64,000 nucleotides of DNA from Streptomyces camponoticapitis (GCF_014646115.1 NZ_BMMV01000011.1:114633-178632), one strand, 5' to 3'. Positions 10,589 to 20,271 are shown, counted from the stretch's first letter. Program-made: numbers and translations. The notes: generated by a model from the sequence alone, not told the origin.

Positions 10589-11601
10589 TTGGACGTCGCC
10601 TTCTTGGCGGCCGGCGCCTTCTTCGCCGCCGGACCGGAGCCCGAGCCCGTACCCGAGCCGTGCGCCCCGTTCTTGGCCGCCTCCACCCGCTCCACCCCGA
10701 ACCGCAGCGTCGCCGCGTACGTGTCGTCCGGGTCCAGCCTGCGCAGCTCCTCGGCGATCAGCTCCGAGGTCTCCCGCCGGTTGAGCGCCACCGCCCGGTC
10801 GGGCTGGCCCTCGATGGCCAGCGTCGCCAGCGAGCCGTCCGTCCGGCGCAGCTCGATCGGCCCGCAGTCGGTCTCCATCCGGACGGCCGTGAGACCGGGG
10901 CCGGCCGAGACCGCGCGGGTGACCGGGACGTGCAGCCGGTCGGCGAGCCACATGCCGAGCAGCTCGCAGCTCGCGTTCAGCTCCTCGCCCTCCACACTGA
11001 CCGCGGTGACCTTGCAGTCGACCTGGTCCAGCGCGGCGGCCAGCATCGAGCGCCACGGGGTGATCCGGCTCCACGCCAGATCCGTGTCGCCCGGTGTGTA
11101 GACGGCGGCGCGGGCCTTGAGCTCCTCGATCGGGTTCTCGGCCGTGTACGTGTCCGTCACCCGCCGCTGGGCGAGTGTGCCCAGCGGGTCCTTGCTTGGG
11201 TTCTCGGGCGCGTTCGCCGCCCACCAGACCACGACCGGCGCGTCGGGCAGGAGCAGCGGCAGCACGACCGACTGGGCGTGGTCGATGATCTCGCCGTACA
11301 GCCTCAGTACGACCGTCTCGCCGGTACCGGCCTCCACACCCACCCGCACCTCCGCGTCGAGGCGCGCCTTGGAGCGGTCGCGCGCCGAGCGGGAGACCCG
11401 CTTGACGACGACCAGCTTGCGCGACGGGTGCTCGCGGGACGCGTCGTTCGCGGCCTTGAGCGCGTCGTAGGCGTTCTCCTCGTCGGTGACGAGGACCAGG
11501 GTGAGGACCATGCCGACGGCCGGGGTGCCGATCGCCCGGCGTCCCTCGACCAGCGCTTTGTTGATCTTGCTGGACGTGGTGTCCGTAAGGTCGATCTTCA
11601 T
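10585..11601 (-). CDS. opcA: Glucose-6-phosphate dehydrogenase assembly protein OpcA
   Basis: A 338-residue OpcA-family protein, needed in cyanobacteria and actinobacteria for assembly or redox activation of Zwf. Recognisable family text includes VGMVLTLVLVTDEENAYDALKAA, PVVVWWAANAPENPSKDPLG and LNASCELLGMWLADRL. The C-terminus ends in a Lys/Ala-rich tail (KKAPAAKKATSK) after a Gly/Ser linker, an Actinobacteria-style basic tail. The ATG overlaps the zwf stop (ATGA) and the gene itself overlaps pgl, so three pentose-phosphate genes are translationally chained. Confidence 0.93.
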   Translation of the reverse strand: MKIDLTDTTSSKINKALVEGRRAIGTPAVGMVLTLVLVTDEENAYDALKAANDASREHPSRKLVVVKRVSRSARDRSKARLDAEVRVGVEAGTGETVVLRLYGEIIDHAQSVVLPLLLPDAPVVVWWAANAPENPSKDPLGTLAQRRVTDTYTAENPIEELKARAAVYTPGDTDLAWSRITPWRSMLAAALDQVDCKVTAVSVEGEELNASCELLGMWLADRLHVPVTRAVSAGPGLTAVRMETDCGPIELRRTDGSLATLAIEGQPDRAVALNRRETSELIAEELRRLDPDDTYAATLRFGVERVEAAKNGAHGSGTGSGSGPAAKKAPAAKKATSK

Positions 11602-13130
11602 GGCCGACGCCAGCTCCGTCCGTGTCGTGCGAGCATTTCGTCCGCCTCGACCGGACCCCAGGTCCCGGACTCGTACTGCGCGGGCTTGCCGTGCTTGTCC
11701 CAGTGCCGCTCGATCGGGTCGAGGATCTTCCAGGACAGCTCGACCTCCTCCGTACGGGGGAAGAGGTTGGAGTCGCCGAGCAGGACGTCGAGCAGCAGCC
11801 GCTCGTACGCCTCGGGGCTGGACTCCGTGAAGGACTCGCCGTAGGCGAAGTCCATCGAGACGTCCCGCACCTCCATCGCCGTGCCCGGCACCTTCGAACC
11901 GAACCGCATGGTCACGCCCTCGTCCGGCTGAACCCGGATGACCAGGGCGTTGTGCCCCAGCTCCTCGGTCGCCGTGTGGTCGAAGGGGGAGTGCGGGGCG
12001 CGCTGGAAGACGACCGCGATCTCGGTGACGCGGCGGCCGAGGCGCTTGCCCGTACGGAGGTAGAACGGGACGCCCGCCCAGCGGCGGTTGTCGATCTCCA
12101 CCTTCACCGCGGCGTAGGTGTCGGTGGTCGACTTCGGGTCGATGCCGTCTTCCTGGATGTAGCCGACGGCCTTCTCGCCGCCCTGCCAGCCCGCGGCGTA
12201 CTGCCCGAACACCGTGTCCTTGCCGAGGTCGTGCGGCAGCCGTACGGCGCCGAGCACCTTGGTCTTCTCGGCGGCCAGCGCGTCCGCGTCGAAGGAGGCG
12301 GGCTCCTCCATCGCGGTGAGCGCGAGGAGCTGCAGGAGGTGGTTCTGGATGACGTCGCGCGCGGCGCCGATGCCGTCGTAGTAGCCGGCCCGGCCGCCGA
12401 TGCCGATGTCCTCGGCCATGGTGATCTGGACATGGTCGACGTACGACCGGTTCCAGACCGGCTCGAAGAGGGTGTTCGCGAAGCGCAGCGCCAGGATGTT
12501 CTGAACGGTCTCCTTGCCCAGGTAGTGGTCGATCCGGAAGACCTCGTTGGACGGGAAGACCTCGTGCACGACCTTGTTGAGCTCCTGGGCGGAGGTCAGG
12601 TCGTGGCCGAACGGCTTCTCGATGACCGCGCGCCGCCAGGAGCCCTGCTTCTGGTCGGCCAGCCCGTGCTTCTTGAGCTGCTTGACGACCTTGGGGAAGA
12701 ACTTCGGCGGCACGGAGAGGTAGAAGGCGAAGTTGCCGCCCGTGCCCTGCACCTTGTCCAGGTCCTCGATGGTGGACTTCAGGTTCTCGAAGGCCTGGTC
12801 GTCGTCGAAGTCGCCGGGGACGAAGCGCATCCCCTGGATGAGCTGCTGCCAGACCTCCTCACGGAAGGGTGTGCGGGCGTGCGCCTTGACGGCGTCGTGG
12901 ACCTCCTGCGCGAAATCCTCGTCCTGCCACTCGCGGCGGGCGTACCCGACCAGCGAGAAGCCCGGTGGCAGAAGGCCCCGGTTGGCAAGGTCATAGACGG
13001 CTGGCATCAACTTTTTACGGGACAAATCGCCCGTGACGCCAAAGATGACCAGGCCCGACGGCCCCGCGATACGCGGGAGCCGTCGGTCCGCGGCGTCACG
13101 AAGCGGATTCGCTCCGTGGGTTGCGGTCAA
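11598..13130 (-). CDS. zwf: Glucose-6-phosphate 1-dehydrogenase
   Basis: Oxidises glucose 6-phosphate to the lactone with NADP, the entry to the oxidative pentose phosphate pathway and a major NADPH source. The 510-residue length is standard. FGVTGDLSRKKLMPAVYDL near residue 30 is the coenzyme loop, and RIDHYLGKETVQN carries the substrate-binding and catalytic His/Lys. The start is a TTG at 13130, unusual but supported: GGAGG (minus strand, about 13140-13144) precedes it with normal spacing, no ATG or GTG is better placed, and it lies 4 bp after the tal stop. Confidence 0.96.
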   Translation of the reverse strand: MTATHGANPLRDAADRRLPRIAGPSGLVIFGVTGDLSRKKLMPAVYDLANRGLLPPGFSLVGYARREWQDEDFAQEVHDAVKAHARTPFREEVWQQLIQGMRFVPGDFDDDQAFENLKSTIEDLDKVQGTGGNFAFYLSVPPKFFPKVVKQLKKHGLADQKQGSWRRAVIEKPFGHDLTSAQELNKVVHEVFPSNEVFRIDHYLGKETVQNILALRFANTLFEPVWNRSYVDHVQITMAEDIGIGGRAGYYDGIGAARDVIQNHLLQLLALTAMEEPASFDADALAAEKTKVLGAVRLPHDLGKDTVFGQYAAGWQGGEKAVGYIQEDGIDPKSTTDTYAAVKVEIDNRRWAGVPFYLRTGKRLGRRVTEIAVVFQRAPHSPFDHTATEELGHNALVIRVQPDEGVTMRFGSKVPGTAMEVRDVSMDFAYGESFTESSPEAYERLLLDVLLGDSNLFPRTEEVELSWKILDPIERHWDKHGKPAQYESGTWGPVEADEMLARHGRSWRRP

Positions 13131-13134
13131 GGGT

Positions 13135-14253
13135 TCAGTCCTCCGAAGGGGCGAGGCGCTTGAGTTCCGCCTCGGTCGACTTGAGCAGGTCGGTCCAGGC
13201 CGTCTTGAACTTCTCGACGCCCTCGTCCTCCAGCACCTGGACGACGTCGTCGTAGGAGATGCCCAGCTTCTCGATGGCTTCGAGATCGGCGCGCGCCTGG
13301 TCGTACGTACCCCTCACGGTGTCACCGGTGACCGCTCCGTGCTCGGCGACCGCGTCCAGCGTGGCCTCCGGCATGGTGTTCACCGTGTGCGGGGCGACCA
13401 GGTCGTCGACGTACATCGTGTCCCGGTACGCGGGGTCCTTGACGCCCGTCGAGGCCCACAGCGGGCGCTGCTTGTTGGCCTGGACACGGTCCAGGGCCGC
13501 CCAGCGGTCGCCGCCGAAGACGTCTTCGTACGCCTTGTAGGCCAGCCGGGCGTTGGCGACGGCGGACTTGCCGCGCGCTGCCTTCGCCTCGTCCGTGCCC
13601 AGCGCGTCGAGCCGCTTGTCGATCTCGGTGTCCACGCGGGAGACGAAGAAGGACGCCACCGAGTAGATCTTCGAGAGGTCGAGGCCCGCGTCCTTCGCCT
13701 TCTCCAGACCTGACAGGTACGCGTCCATCACCTTGCGGTACCGCTCCAGCGAGAAGATCAGCGTCACGTTGACACTGATGCCCCGGGCGATCGTCTCGGT
13801 GATCGCCGGGAGCCCCGCCTCCGTGGCCGGGATCTTGATGAAGGTGTTCGGGCGGTCCACCAGCCAGGCCAGCTGCTTGGCCTCGGCGACGGTCGCCCGC
13901 GTGTTGTGCGCCAGTCGGGGGTCCACCTCGATGGAGACGCGGCCGTCCTGGCCCTGTGTCTCGTCGAAGACCGGACGCAGCACGTCGGCGGCGTCACGGA
14001 CGTCCGCCGTCGTGATCATGCGGACCGCTTCCTCGACGCTCACCCGGCGGGTCGCGAGATCCGTGAGCTGGGTCTCGTAACCGTCACCCGCCGAGATCGC
14101 CTTCTGGAAGATCGAGGGGTTGGTCGTGACGCCCACGACATGCTGCTGGTCCATCAGTTCGGCGAGATTGCCTGATGTGATGCGCTTGCGCGACAGGTCG
14201 TCGAGCCAGATCGCGACGCCTTCGTCGGAGAGGCGCTTGAGTGCGTCTGTCAT
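13135..14253 (-). CDS. tal: Transaldolase
   Basis: Moves a dihydroxyacetone unit from sedoheptulose 7-phosphate to glyceraldehyde 3-phosphate. The 372-residue protein is of the longer actinobacterial TalAB type. VVGVTTNPSIFQKAI near residue 40 is the family signature, and TFIKIPATEAGLPAI contains the Schiff-base Lys. It lies between tkt (34 bp gap) and zwf (4 bp gap) in one reverse unit. Confidence 0.96.
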   Translation of the reverse strand: MTDALKRLSDEGVAIWLDDLSRKRITSGNLAELMDQQHVVGVTTNPSIFQKAISAGDGYETQLTDLATRRVSVEEAVRMITTADVRDAADVLRPVFDETQGQDGRVSIEVDPRLAHNTRATVAEAKQLAWLVDRPNTFIKIPATEAGLPAITETIARGISVNVTLIFSLERYRKVMDAYLSGLEKAKDAGLDLSKIYSVASFFVSRVDTEIDKRLDALGTDEAKAARGKSAVANARLAYKAYEDVFGGDRWAALDRVQANKQRPLWASTGVKDPAYRDTMYVDDLVAPHTVNTMPEATLDAVAEHGAVTGDTVRGTYDQARADLEAIEKLGISYDDVVQVLEDEGVEKFKTAWTDLLKSTEAELKRLAPSED

Positions 14254-14287
14254 GAGAGTTGCATCTCCTACTTGTCGTATACCAACG

Positions 14288-16366
14288 TCAGCGCGTCACG
14301 GCTGCCAGAGATTCCCGGGCGGCGGACGCGACCGCGTCCGCGGTGAATCCGAACTCCCGGAAGAGGACCTTGCCGTCCGCCGAGGCACCGAAGTGCTCCA
14401 GCGAGACGATGCGGCCGGCGTCGCCCACGAAACGGTGCCAGGTGAGCCCGATTCCGGCCTCGACCGCCACCCGCGCCTTCACGGACGGCGGCAGGACACT
14501 GTCCCGGTACGCCTGATCCTGCTCCTCGAACCACTCGACCGACGGCATCGACACCACGCGGGTCGCGATGCCCTCGGCCTGCAGCCGCTCGCGCGCCTCG
14601 ACGGCGAGCTGGACCTCGGAGCCGGTACCGATGAGTACGACCCGGGGCTCGCCGCCCTCGGCCTCGAACAGCACGTAACCACCCTTGGCCGCGCCCTCGT
14701 TGGCCTCGTACGTCGGCACGCCCTGACGCGTCAGCGCCAGCCCGTGCGGAGCGCCCTTGGCGTGCCGCTTGAGGATCTCGCGCCAGGCGATCGCCGTCTC
14801 GTTGGCGTCCGCGGGACGCACGATGTTGAGACCGGGAATGGCACGCAGGACCGAGAGGTGCTCGACCGGCTGGTGTGTCGGGCCGTCCTCGCCGAGACCG
14901 ATCGAGTCGTGCGTCCAGACGTACGTGACGGGCACCTGCATCAGCGCCGCGAGCCGGACGGCCGGGCGCATGTAGTCGGAGAACACCAGGAAAGTGCCGC
15001 CGTAGATACGGGTGTTGCCGTGCAGCGCGATGCCGTTCATCGTCGAACCCATGGCGTGCTCACGGATGCCGTAGTGCACCGTGCGGCCGTACGGGTCGGC
15101 CTCCGGCAGCGGGTTGTCCGCCGGGAGGAACGACGACGTCTTGTCGATCGTGGTGTTGTTGGAGCCCGCGAGGTCGGCCGAGCCGCCCCACAGCTCGGGG
15201 ATGACGGCGCCGAGCGCCTGGAGCACCTTGCCGGACGCGGCGCGGGTGGCGACGCCCTTGCCGGTCTCGAAGACCGGCAGCTTCTTCTCCCAGCCGTCGG
15301 GCAGCTCGCCCGCGCGGATCCGGTCGAAGGTGGCGGCGCGCTCCGGGTTGGCCGTACGCCACGCGGCGAACGTCTTCTCCCACTCGGCGCGCGTCTCGCG
15401 GCCCCGGTCGAGCGCCTGGCGCGTGTGCGCCAGGACCTCGTCGGCGACCTCGAAGGTCTGCTCGGGGTCGAAGCCGAGCACCCGCTTGGTGGCGGCCACC
15501 TCGTCGTCGCCCAGCGCCGAGCCGTGCGCGGCCTCGGTGTTCTGCGCGTTCGGGGCGGGCCAGGCGATGATCGAGCGCGCGGCGATGAACGAGGGGCGTT
15601 CGGTCTCGGCCTGCGCCGCCTTCAGAGCGCGCGCCAGACCCGCCGGGTCCAGGTCACCGCTCGGCAGCTGCTCGACGCGCTGGACGTGCCAGCCGTACGC
15701 CTCGTACCGCTTCAGGGTGTCCTCGGAGACGGCCGTCCCGGTGTCACCCTCGATGGAGATGTGGTTGTCGTCCCAGAGCAGGACGAGGTTGCCGAGCTTC
15801 TGGTGGCCGGCCAGCGACGACGCCTCGCCGGAGACACCCTCCTGGAGGCAGCCGTCACCCGCGATCACCCAGATGGTGTGGTCGAAGGGAGAGGCGCCCG
15901 GGGCCGCGTCCGGGTCGTAGAGGCCGCGCTCGTAGCGGGCGGCCATGGCCATGCCCACGCCGTTGGCGACACCCTGGCCGAGCGGACCGGTCGTGGTCTC
16001 GACGCCGACCGTGTGGCCGCGCTCCGGGTGCCCCGGGGTCTTCGACCCCCAGGTGCGGAACGCCTTCAGGTCGTCCAGCTCCAGGCCGTAGCCCGCGAGA
16101 TACAGCTGGATGTAGAGAGTCAGCGACGAGTGGCCCGCGGAGAGTACGAACCGGTCGCGTCCGGTCCACTGCGCGTCGGCCGGGTCGTGCCGCATCAGCT
16201 TCTGGAAGAGCACGTAGGCGGCGGGGGCCAGGCTCATCGCCGTACCGGGATGGCCGTTGCCGACCTTCTGTACGGCATCCATGGCCAGGACACGGACGGT
16301 ATCGACCGCCTTGCGGTCCAGGTCGGTCCACTCTTCGAGGTCTGTGGTGGTCGGCTTGGTGCTCAC
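14288..16366 (-). CDS. tkt: Transketolase
   Basis: Thiamine diphosphate enzyme transferring two-carbon ketol units in the non-oxidative pentose phosphate pathway. The 692-residue product has the N-terminal GNGHPGTAMSLAPAAY motif and the TPP motif starting GDGCLQEG and ending in DDN. The pyrimidine-domain stretch RYGIREHAM is here HYGIREHAM with the conserved catalytic Glu, and EDGPTHQPVEHL follows. It is the promoter-proximal gene of the reverse pentose-phosphate operon. Confidence 0.97.
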   Translation of the reverse strand: MSTKPTTTDLEEWTDLDRKAVDTVRVLAMDAVQKVGNGHPGTAMSLAPAAYVLFQKLMRHDPADAQWTGRDRFVLSAGHSSLTLYIQLYLAGYGLELDDLKAFRTWGSKTPGHPERGHTVGVETTTGPLGQGVANGVGMAMAARYERGLYDPDAAPGASPFDHTIWVIAGDGCLQEGVSGEASSLAGHQKLGNLVLLWDDNHISIEGDTGTAVSEDTLKRYEAYGWHVQRVEQLPSGDLDPAGLARALKAAQAETERPSFIAARSIIAWPAPNAQNTEAAHGSALGDDEVAATKRVLGFDPEQTFEVADEVLAHTRQALDRGRETRAEWEKTFAAWRTANPERAATFDRIRAGELPDGWEKKLPVFETGKGVATRAASGKVLQALGAVIPELWGGSADLAGSNNTTIDKTSSFLPADNPLPEADPYGRTVHYGIREHAMGSTMNGIALHGNTRIYGGTFLVFSDYMRPAVRLAALMQVPVTYVWTHDSIGLGEDGPTHQPVEHLSVLRAIPGLNIVRPADANETAIAWREILKRHAKGAPHGLALTRQGVPTYEANEGAAKGGYVLFEAEGGEPRVVLIGTGSEVQLAVEARERLQAEGIATRVVSMPSVEWFEEQDQAYRDSVLPPSVKARVAVEAGIGLTWHRFVGDAGRIVSLEHFGASADGKVLFREFGFTADAVASAARESLAAVTR

Positions 16367-16702
16367 CCTGAGTCAGGGCTCCTCTCCACATGTCGAATCC
16401 CGGTGTCTGAGGGCGCACCGGTTCGTTGCCGAGCCTACCCTTGTGGCGCCTCGCGACCGTGCCCGTCCGCTTCCGTTAAGAGGAGACATCGCCGGGGTGC
16501 CGGGAGGGTGTCGGGCGCGCCTCCCCGGGGCGACGGCGGGGCGGAGTCCGACCTCGCGCGCGACGCTCCGACCAGGCGTCAACACGAGCCCACCCCCGAT
16601 AAGAACGGCATCTGGGCAACGTCTAGAGTGGCGTGGTACGCGCAAGTCTTTACCGGGCCTTCACGCCCGAAGCTTGCTGGGATTTCTCTGTCTGGGGTGT
16701 GC
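16367..16702. promoter_or_regulatory. Divergent promoter region tkt / ctaB (336 bp without genes)
   Basis: No coding region is convincing here. On the plus strand TAGAGT at 16624-16629 is a perfect TAGRRT -10 hexamer 73 bp before the ctaB start, though I see no good -35. On the minus strand TAGGCT (16437 down to 16432) lies 65 bp before the tkt start. The remainder is GC-rich sequence without repeats that I could detect. Confidence 0.4.
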
Positions 16703-17650
16703 GTGACGGCCGTCGAGTCCCGACCCGCAGGGGTCGTCCTGACTCCGAGCCCGGGGGGCCATCGGCCGTTCGGGGCCCGCGTCAAAGCGTTCGTGGCGCT
16801 GACCAAACCACGGATCATCGAGCTGCTGCTGATCACCACGGTGCCGGTGATGTTCCTGGCCGCGCAGAGCGTGCCGGACATGTGGCTGGTGTTCGTCACC
16901 TGCGTCGGCGGCTATCTCTCCGCCGGCGGCGCCAACGCGCTGAACATGTACATCGACCGCGACATCGACGCGATGATGGACCGCACGTCGCAGCGTCCGC
17001 TGGTGACCGGCATGGTGTCCCCCCGCGAGGGCCTGGTCTTCGGGCTCGCCCTGGCAGTGATCTCGACGCTCTGGTTCGGTCTGCTCGTCAACTGGCTGTC
17101 GGCGGCGCTGGCGCTCGGTGCGCTCCTCTTCTACGTCGTCGTCTACACGATGATCCTCAAGCGGCGGACGTCGCAGAACATCGTCTGGGGCGGCATCGCC
17201 GGCTGTATGCCGGTCTTCATCGGCTGGTCGGCCGTCACCAACTCGCTGTCCTGGGCCGCCGTCATCCTCTTCCTCGTCATGTTCTTCTGGACGCCGCCGC
17301 ACTACTGGCCGCTGTCGATGAAGGTGCGCGAGGACTACGCGCGGGTGGGCGTGCCCATGCTCCCCGTCGTCGCGTCGAACCGTGTGGTCGCCCGCCAGAT
17401 CGTGCTCTACAGCTGGGTGATGGTGGCGGTGTCGCTGCTGCTGACGCCGCTGGGCTACACCGGCTGGTTCTACACGTCGGTGGCCCTGGTGGCCGGCGGC
17501 TGGTGGCTCTGGGAGGCGCACGGGCTCCAGTCACGCGCCAAGTCCGGTGCGACGGGCGCCAAGCTGAAGGAGATGCGGCTGTTCCACTGGTCCATCACCT
17601 ACGTGTCGCTGCTCTTCGTGGCCGTCGCGGTCGACCCCTTCCTGCGCTAG
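16703..17650 (+). CDS. ctaB: Protohaem IX farnesyltransferase (haem O synthase)
   Basis: Integral membrane UbiA-family prenyltransferase that farnesylates haem b to haem O for cytochrome oxidase. The product is about 315 residues with around nine helices. VALTKPRIIELLLITTVPVMFLA is the typical TM1, and NMYIDRDIDAMMDRT is the first Asp-rich prenyl-diphosphate site. GTG codons at 16697 and 16703 are both possible; 16703 (VTAVESRPAG) is chosen by resemblance to Streptomyces CtaB. ctaA, which uses its product, is 2.6 kb away on the other strand. Confidence 0.94.
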   Translation: MTAVESRPAGVVLTPSPGGHRPFGARVKAFVALTKPRIIELLLITTVPVMFLAAQSVPDMWLVFVTCVGGYLSAGGANALNMYIDRDIDAMMDRTSQRPLVTGMVSPREGLVFGLALAVISTLWFGLLVNWLSAALALGALLFYVVVYTMILKRRTSQNIVWGGIAGCMPVFIGWSAVTNSLSWAAVILFLVMFFWTPPHYWPLSMKVREDYARVGVPMLPVVASNRVVARQIVLYSWVMVAVSLLLTPLGYTGWFYTSVALVAGGWWLWEAHGLQSRAKSGATGAKLKEMRLFHWSITYVSLLFVAVAVDPFLR

Positions 17651-17679
17651 TACGGCTACTCGTCGGTAGCATGTTGTCC

Positions 17680-18054
17680 ATGGCAGACACCGAGGTTGAC
17701 GAGCGGACCGGCGACGGGGCGGCGCGTGCGAGCCGGCAGGAGGCGCGGAACGAGCGGCGCGCGGCCCGACTGGCCAAGCGGATCGGCGCGTTCGCGCGAC
17801 GGCACGGCGGCGCCGCCGAGGGGCAGCTCGCGTATCTGGGCCGGGCGGGCACCCGCATCGTGCTCGTTGGGCGGGACGGCGACTGGGGCGATCTCCTTGC
17901 CCCTTCGCACCACGTGGCGCTGAAGGCCGTCGAGAAATCGGGGATCACGGTGCACGAGTCCTTCGACGGCGAGTTCGCAGCGAAGGTCCGCACCGGCCCG
18001 TACGAGTGGACCCGCATGGCCGGCATCCAGGTCGGCGGCCCCGCCAATCCCTAG
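17680..18054 (+). CDS. Conserved small protein of unknown function
   Basis: A 124-residue soluble protein with no motif I recognise. The first 45 residues are highly charged (RQEARNERRAARLAKRIGAFARR) and probably helical. The second half (GTRIVLVGRDGDWGDLLAPSHHVALKAVEKSGITVHE) looks like a small alpha/beta domain. Two ATGs are in frame (17671 and 17680) and neither has a strong ribosome site. It follows ctaB by 30 bp and is probably cotranscribed. Confidence 0.6.
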   Translation: MADTEVDERTGDGAARASRQEARNERRAARLAKRIGAFARRHGGAAEGQLAYLGRAGTRIVLVGRDGDWGDLLAPSHHVALKAVEKSGITVHESFDGEFAAKVRTGPYEWTRMAGIQVGGPANP

Positions 18055-18146
18055 GGCGCGTTCGGTCCCGATCGCCGCGGTGGCCAACACCCGAGCGCGC
18101 CTGGCCCGTTAGGACTGTAGGGATTCGGTCCACGACGGGAAGCGCC

Positions 18147-19262
18147 ATGATCGAGACAACGACTCTGGTGGACCAGAACTGCCATGGCGTGCTCCGTACG
18201 GAGCTGGGCCTCGGCACCTTCGAGGCTCAGCTCGGCAGGACCGCGGGACCGCCCGCCGCGGGTACCACCTTCTTCGACACCCAGACCGGTTTCGCCGTAC
18301 GGCGCTGGTGTCCGCCGCTCCTCGGGCTGGAGCCGCACACCTCGCCCGCCGGCTATCTGGCCCGGCGCCGGGAGCTCGGCGTGCTGGAGGCCGGGCGGCG
18401 GCTGCTGCGGGGTACCGGTGTCACCACCTATCTGGTCGACACCGGGCTGCCCGGCGATCTGACCGCCCCCGAGGAGATCGCGGCGGCCGGCGCCGCCGAG
18501 GCCCGCGAGATCGTCCGGCTCGAACTGCTCGCCCAGCAGATCGCCGACACCTCGGGCACCGTCGACTCGCTGCTCGCCAACCTCGCCCACGCCGTGCACA
18601 CCGCGGCCGGCACGGCCGTCGCCTTCGTGTCCGTGGCCGCCCTGCGCCACGGCCCCGCCCCGGCGGCCGAGCCGCCCGACCCGGGAGAGGTACGCGCGGC
18701 GGCCGGGCGCTGGCTGGCCGGGCGGCGGGTCGGCGGCCGGCTCACCGACCCCCTACTGCTGCGGCATCTGCTGTGGACCGCCGTCGCCACCGGGCTGCCG
18801 CTCCAACTGCACGCGGGCGGCGGCGAGGGGTGCCGGGCGAACTGCCCGGACGGCGGTCCGGCGCGGATCGCGGGGTTCGCGGCGGCCACGGCCGGGCTCG
18901 GCACCGACCTGGTGCTGCTGCACGGCCTGCCGTACCACCGGCAGGCCGCCCGGCTGGCCGCCGCCTTCCCGCATGTGTACGTGGATCTCGGCCCGGCCCT
19001 CGCGCGCACCGGGGCCCGCGCGGCGGACGTACTGGCGGAGGTGCTGGAGCTGGCGCCCTTCGGGAAGCTGCTCTACTCCAGCGGCGCGCGCGGACTCCCC
19101 GAACTGCACGTGGTGGGCGCGAGGGTGTTCCGGCAGGCGGTGGCGCGGGTGCTCGGGGGCTGGGCTGCGGACGGTTCATGGGCGCTCGCCGACGCGCAGC
19201 GCGTCGCGGAGATGATCGCCTCGGGCAACGCCCGCCGGATCTACGGTCTCGACGAGACCTGA
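18147..19262 (+). CDS. FluG-like amidohydrolase-family protein, degenerate metal site
   Basis: A 371-residue protein resembling the N-terminal amidohydrolase half of FluG/nodulin-type proteins. Shared landmarks are VDQNCHGVL at the N-terminus, LQLHAGGGEG, DLVLLHGLPYHRQAARLAAAFPHVYVDLGPAL, and KLLYSSGARGLPELHVVGARVFR near the end. In active family members the first motif is a His-x-His pair and the last carries an Asp after Ser-Ser/Thr. Here the first His is Asn (QNCH) and the Asp is Gly (SSGA), while the two middle His are kept. It may therefore be a non-catalytic or altered enzyme. The ATG at 18147 is the first reasonable start. Confidence 0.75.
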   Translation: MIETTTLVDQNCHGVLRTELGLGTFEAQLGRTAGPPAAGTTFFDTQTGFAVRRWCPPLLGLEPHTSPAGYLARRRELGVLEAGRRLLRGTGVTTYLVDTGLPGDLTAPEEIAAAGAAEAREIVRLELLAQQIADTSGTVDSLLANLAHAVHTAAGTAVAFVSVAALRHGPAPAAEPPDPGEVRAAAGRWLAGRRVGGRLTDPLLLRHLLWTAVATGLPLQLHAGGGEGCRANCPDGGPARIAGFAAATAGLGTDLVLLHGLPYHRQAARLAAAFPHVYVDLGPALARTGARAADVLAEVLELAPFGKLLYSSGARGLPELHVVGARVFRQAVARVLGGWAADGSWALADAQRVAEMIASGNARRIYGLDET

Positions 19263-19293
19263 CCGCCCGGGGCTCCCGGGAGGTTCCGCCCGT

Positions 19294-20271
19294 TCAGGCC
19301 CTGCTCAGCGCCGGGTCGGCCGGATCCGTCCGCGCCGGGATCTCCGGGTCCGTCACGGGCCGCTCACGCAGGCTCAACGCGAGCCGCAGGACCGCGATCC
19401 AGGTCAGCGCGGAGCCGAGCATATGGATGCCGACCAGGATCTCGGGCACATCGGTGAAGTACTGGACGTAACCCACACCGCCCTGCGCGAGCAGCACGAT
19501 CAGCAGGTCACGCGCCCGCGCGCGGGTGTCGGCCGGGGCGTCCACGACACGCAGCACCAGCCACATCGCGATCGCCAGCGCGCAGACCACCCAGGCCGTC
19601 GCCGCGTGCACATGCGCCGCGTCGACCCAGTCGAACGGCATCCGGGGCACCTCGCTGCTGTCGCCCGCGTGCATGCCGGAGCCGGTCACCGTTGTCCCCG
19701 CGGCGATCAGCAGGCCCGTCGCGACGACCAGTGCCCAGCCCAGCTTCCGTACGGGACGCGGGACCCGCGGCCGGGACGTCGCGTCGCCCTCGCGGGTGCG
19801 CTGCCAGACGATCACGGTGACGGTGAGCAGGGCGTTGGCGAGCAGGAAGTGCACCGCCACGGTCCAGGGGTTGAGCTCCATGTGGACCGTGATGCCGCCC
19901 ATCACGGCGTTCAGCACCACGACCCAGAACATGCTCCAGGCGAGCCGGGAGAGGCCGCGCCGCCGGGGCTTGACCGACCGGGCCGCGACGATCGCCCAGC
20001 CGACGGCCGCCGACAGGACGTACGTCAGCATGCGGTTGCCGAACTCGATCGCACCGTGCAGACCCTGCTCGGACGTCGCGAACAGGCTGTCGTCCGTGCA
20101 CTTCGGCCAGGTGTCGCAGCCGAGCCCGGAGCCCGTGAGCCGCACGGCGCCGCCGGTGACGATGATGACGACGGTCATCACGACGGCGGAGAGGGCGGCA
20201 CGCCGCAGCGTACGGGGGGACGGCGTCCAGCGCTGGGCGATGTAGTCGAGGGGATTCCACACGGCAACCAT
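19294..20271 (-). CDS. ctaA: Haem A synthase (COX15/CtaA)
   Basis: Membrane enzyme that oxidises the methyl group of haem O to the formyl group of haem A for aa3-type oxidase. The 325-residue product has about eight helices in two four-helix halves, with candidate haem His in GLHGAIEFGNRM, VAVHFLLANAL, DAAHVHAATAW and VGIHMLGSAL. A Cys pair at residues 52 and 58 (GCDTWPKC) in the first external loop is the pattern of Gram-positive CtaA. It converges on the FluG-like gene with a 31-bp gap. Confidence 0.94.
   Translation of the reverse strand: MVAVWNPLDYIAQRWTPSPRTLRRAALSAVVMTVVIIVTGGAVRLTGSGLGCDTWPKCTDDSLFATSEQGLHGAIEFGNRMLTYVLSAAVGWAIVAARSVKPRRRGLSRLAWSMFWVVVLNAVMGGITVHMELNPWTVAVHFLLANALLTVTVIVWQRTREGDATSRPRVPRPVRKLGWALVVATGLLIAAGTTVTGSGMHAGDSSEVPRMPFDWVDAAHVHAATAWVVCALAIAMWLVLRVVDAPADTRARARDLLIVLLAQGGVGYVQYFTDVPEILVGIHMLGSALTWIAVLRLALSLRERPVTDPEIPARTDPADPALSRA

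Noticed and set aside
14120..17650. 1176-residue forward ORF running through tkt into ctaB
   Set aside because: Only the last 315 residues are CtaB. The rest is antisense to transketolase and transaldolase and has no family features.
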